From positions 506,001-570,000 of the forward strand of contig CM060984.1 in NCBI GenBank assembly GCA_030765065.1: 64,000 bases of DNA, written 5' to 3'. Positions 63,901 to 64,000 of the stretch are shown piece by piece. A program made the translations under genes and the position numbers. Source of the stretch: Deroplatys truncata (Eukaryota; Arthropoda; Insecta; Mantodea; Mantidae). Each line of letters opens with the position of its first letter. Positions within the stretch are counted from its first letter, which is position 1. The notes beneath the pieces were generated by a model. The model was not told the origin of the DNA and made no database searches. It saw only the letters and a list, made by a program, of their open reading frames with translations.

Positions 63901-64000
63901 TTTGGAGTGGAATACAATACTTCGTCCACTTACTATAGGCATTTTTTAGACTAGGAGTGTCTGAAAGTGTGAATTTCGGGTGAAATATTGGTATCGTGTT

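Larger units (their letters stand above)
55018..64000 (+). repeat. ~99-bp satellite array, segment 3
   Basis: The same monomer continues in the same orientation to the end of the window. The first 4-5 kb (55.0-59.8 kb) match the other blocks less exactly and hold local small duplications, such as a 188-bp dimer near 55283-55650 and a 295-bp trimer near 57462-57950. About 59.8-61.58 kb follows the order seen at 1.98-3.88 kb. From 61588 to the end it follows 44.17-46.5 kb (offset 17419 at the 63452/46033 pair), with an in-register loss of monomers near 62025. No gene was seen. Confidence 0.96.

Noticed and set aside
1-64000. CENP-B box in the monomer
   Set aside because: The pattern TTCG-N4-A-N2-CGGG was not found. 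TTTCGGGTG variants give only a partial match at one end.
1-64000. Telomeric repeats (TTAGG or TTAGGG arrays)
   Set aside because: No tandem run of either was seen.

Overview
The window is almost entirely one tandem satellite DNA array from a eukaryotic (metazoan, probably arthropod) genome. No host gene, rRNA, tRNA or CRISPR array was seen. The monomer is about 99 bp and A+T-rich, and all copies lie in the same orientation. I estimate about 610 copies, covering everything except two insertions. The array runs off both ends of the window, so this is the interior of a larger heterochromatic, possibly centromeric or pericentromeric, block. The arthropod guess rests on the style of the two transposable elements and is weak.

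Layout: (1) 1-34118 satellite; (2) 34119-36887, a 5'-truncated non-LTR retrotransposon (LINE) on the minus strand with a long intact reverse-transcriptase reading frame; (3) 36888-53493 satellite; (4) 53494-55017, a non-autonomous element with a 647-bp tandem duplication, TG-rich tracts, a 12-bp subterminal inverted repeat and a 3' hairpin, resembling a Helentron-type (HINE/DINE) element; (5) 55018-64000 satellite, more heterogeneous at its start.

The satellite has higher-order repeat (HOR) structure. The clearest unit is a 36-monomer HOR of about 3.53 kb (variants called m1-m36 here, m1 starting near 5988). It recurs at 3531-3535 bp spacing in at least five places. Parts of it have been copied again as a 16-monomer (1562 bp) block, a 24-monomer chimeric (2335 bp) block and segmental duplications of 3-9 kb. 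Every junction I located keeps the monomer register, as expected for unequal exchange or replication slippage between homologous monomers. Only three families of HOR are needed: the 36-mer, a roughly 2.65-kb A family (820-6000, 29.7-34.1 kb, 59.8-61.6 kb) and a roughly 3.5-3.6-kb C family (44.4-51.8 kb, 61.6-64 kb).

The most interesting observation links the parts. Each 647-bp unit of the element at 53494-55017 carries, in reverse orientation, a diverged but nearly complete copy of the satellite monomer (53509-53604 and 54156-54251). The satellite may therefore have been seeded from an internal segment of this transposable element, or the element may have captured a monomer. A second point is that the first four codons of the LINE reading frame, including its ATG, are satellite sequence.
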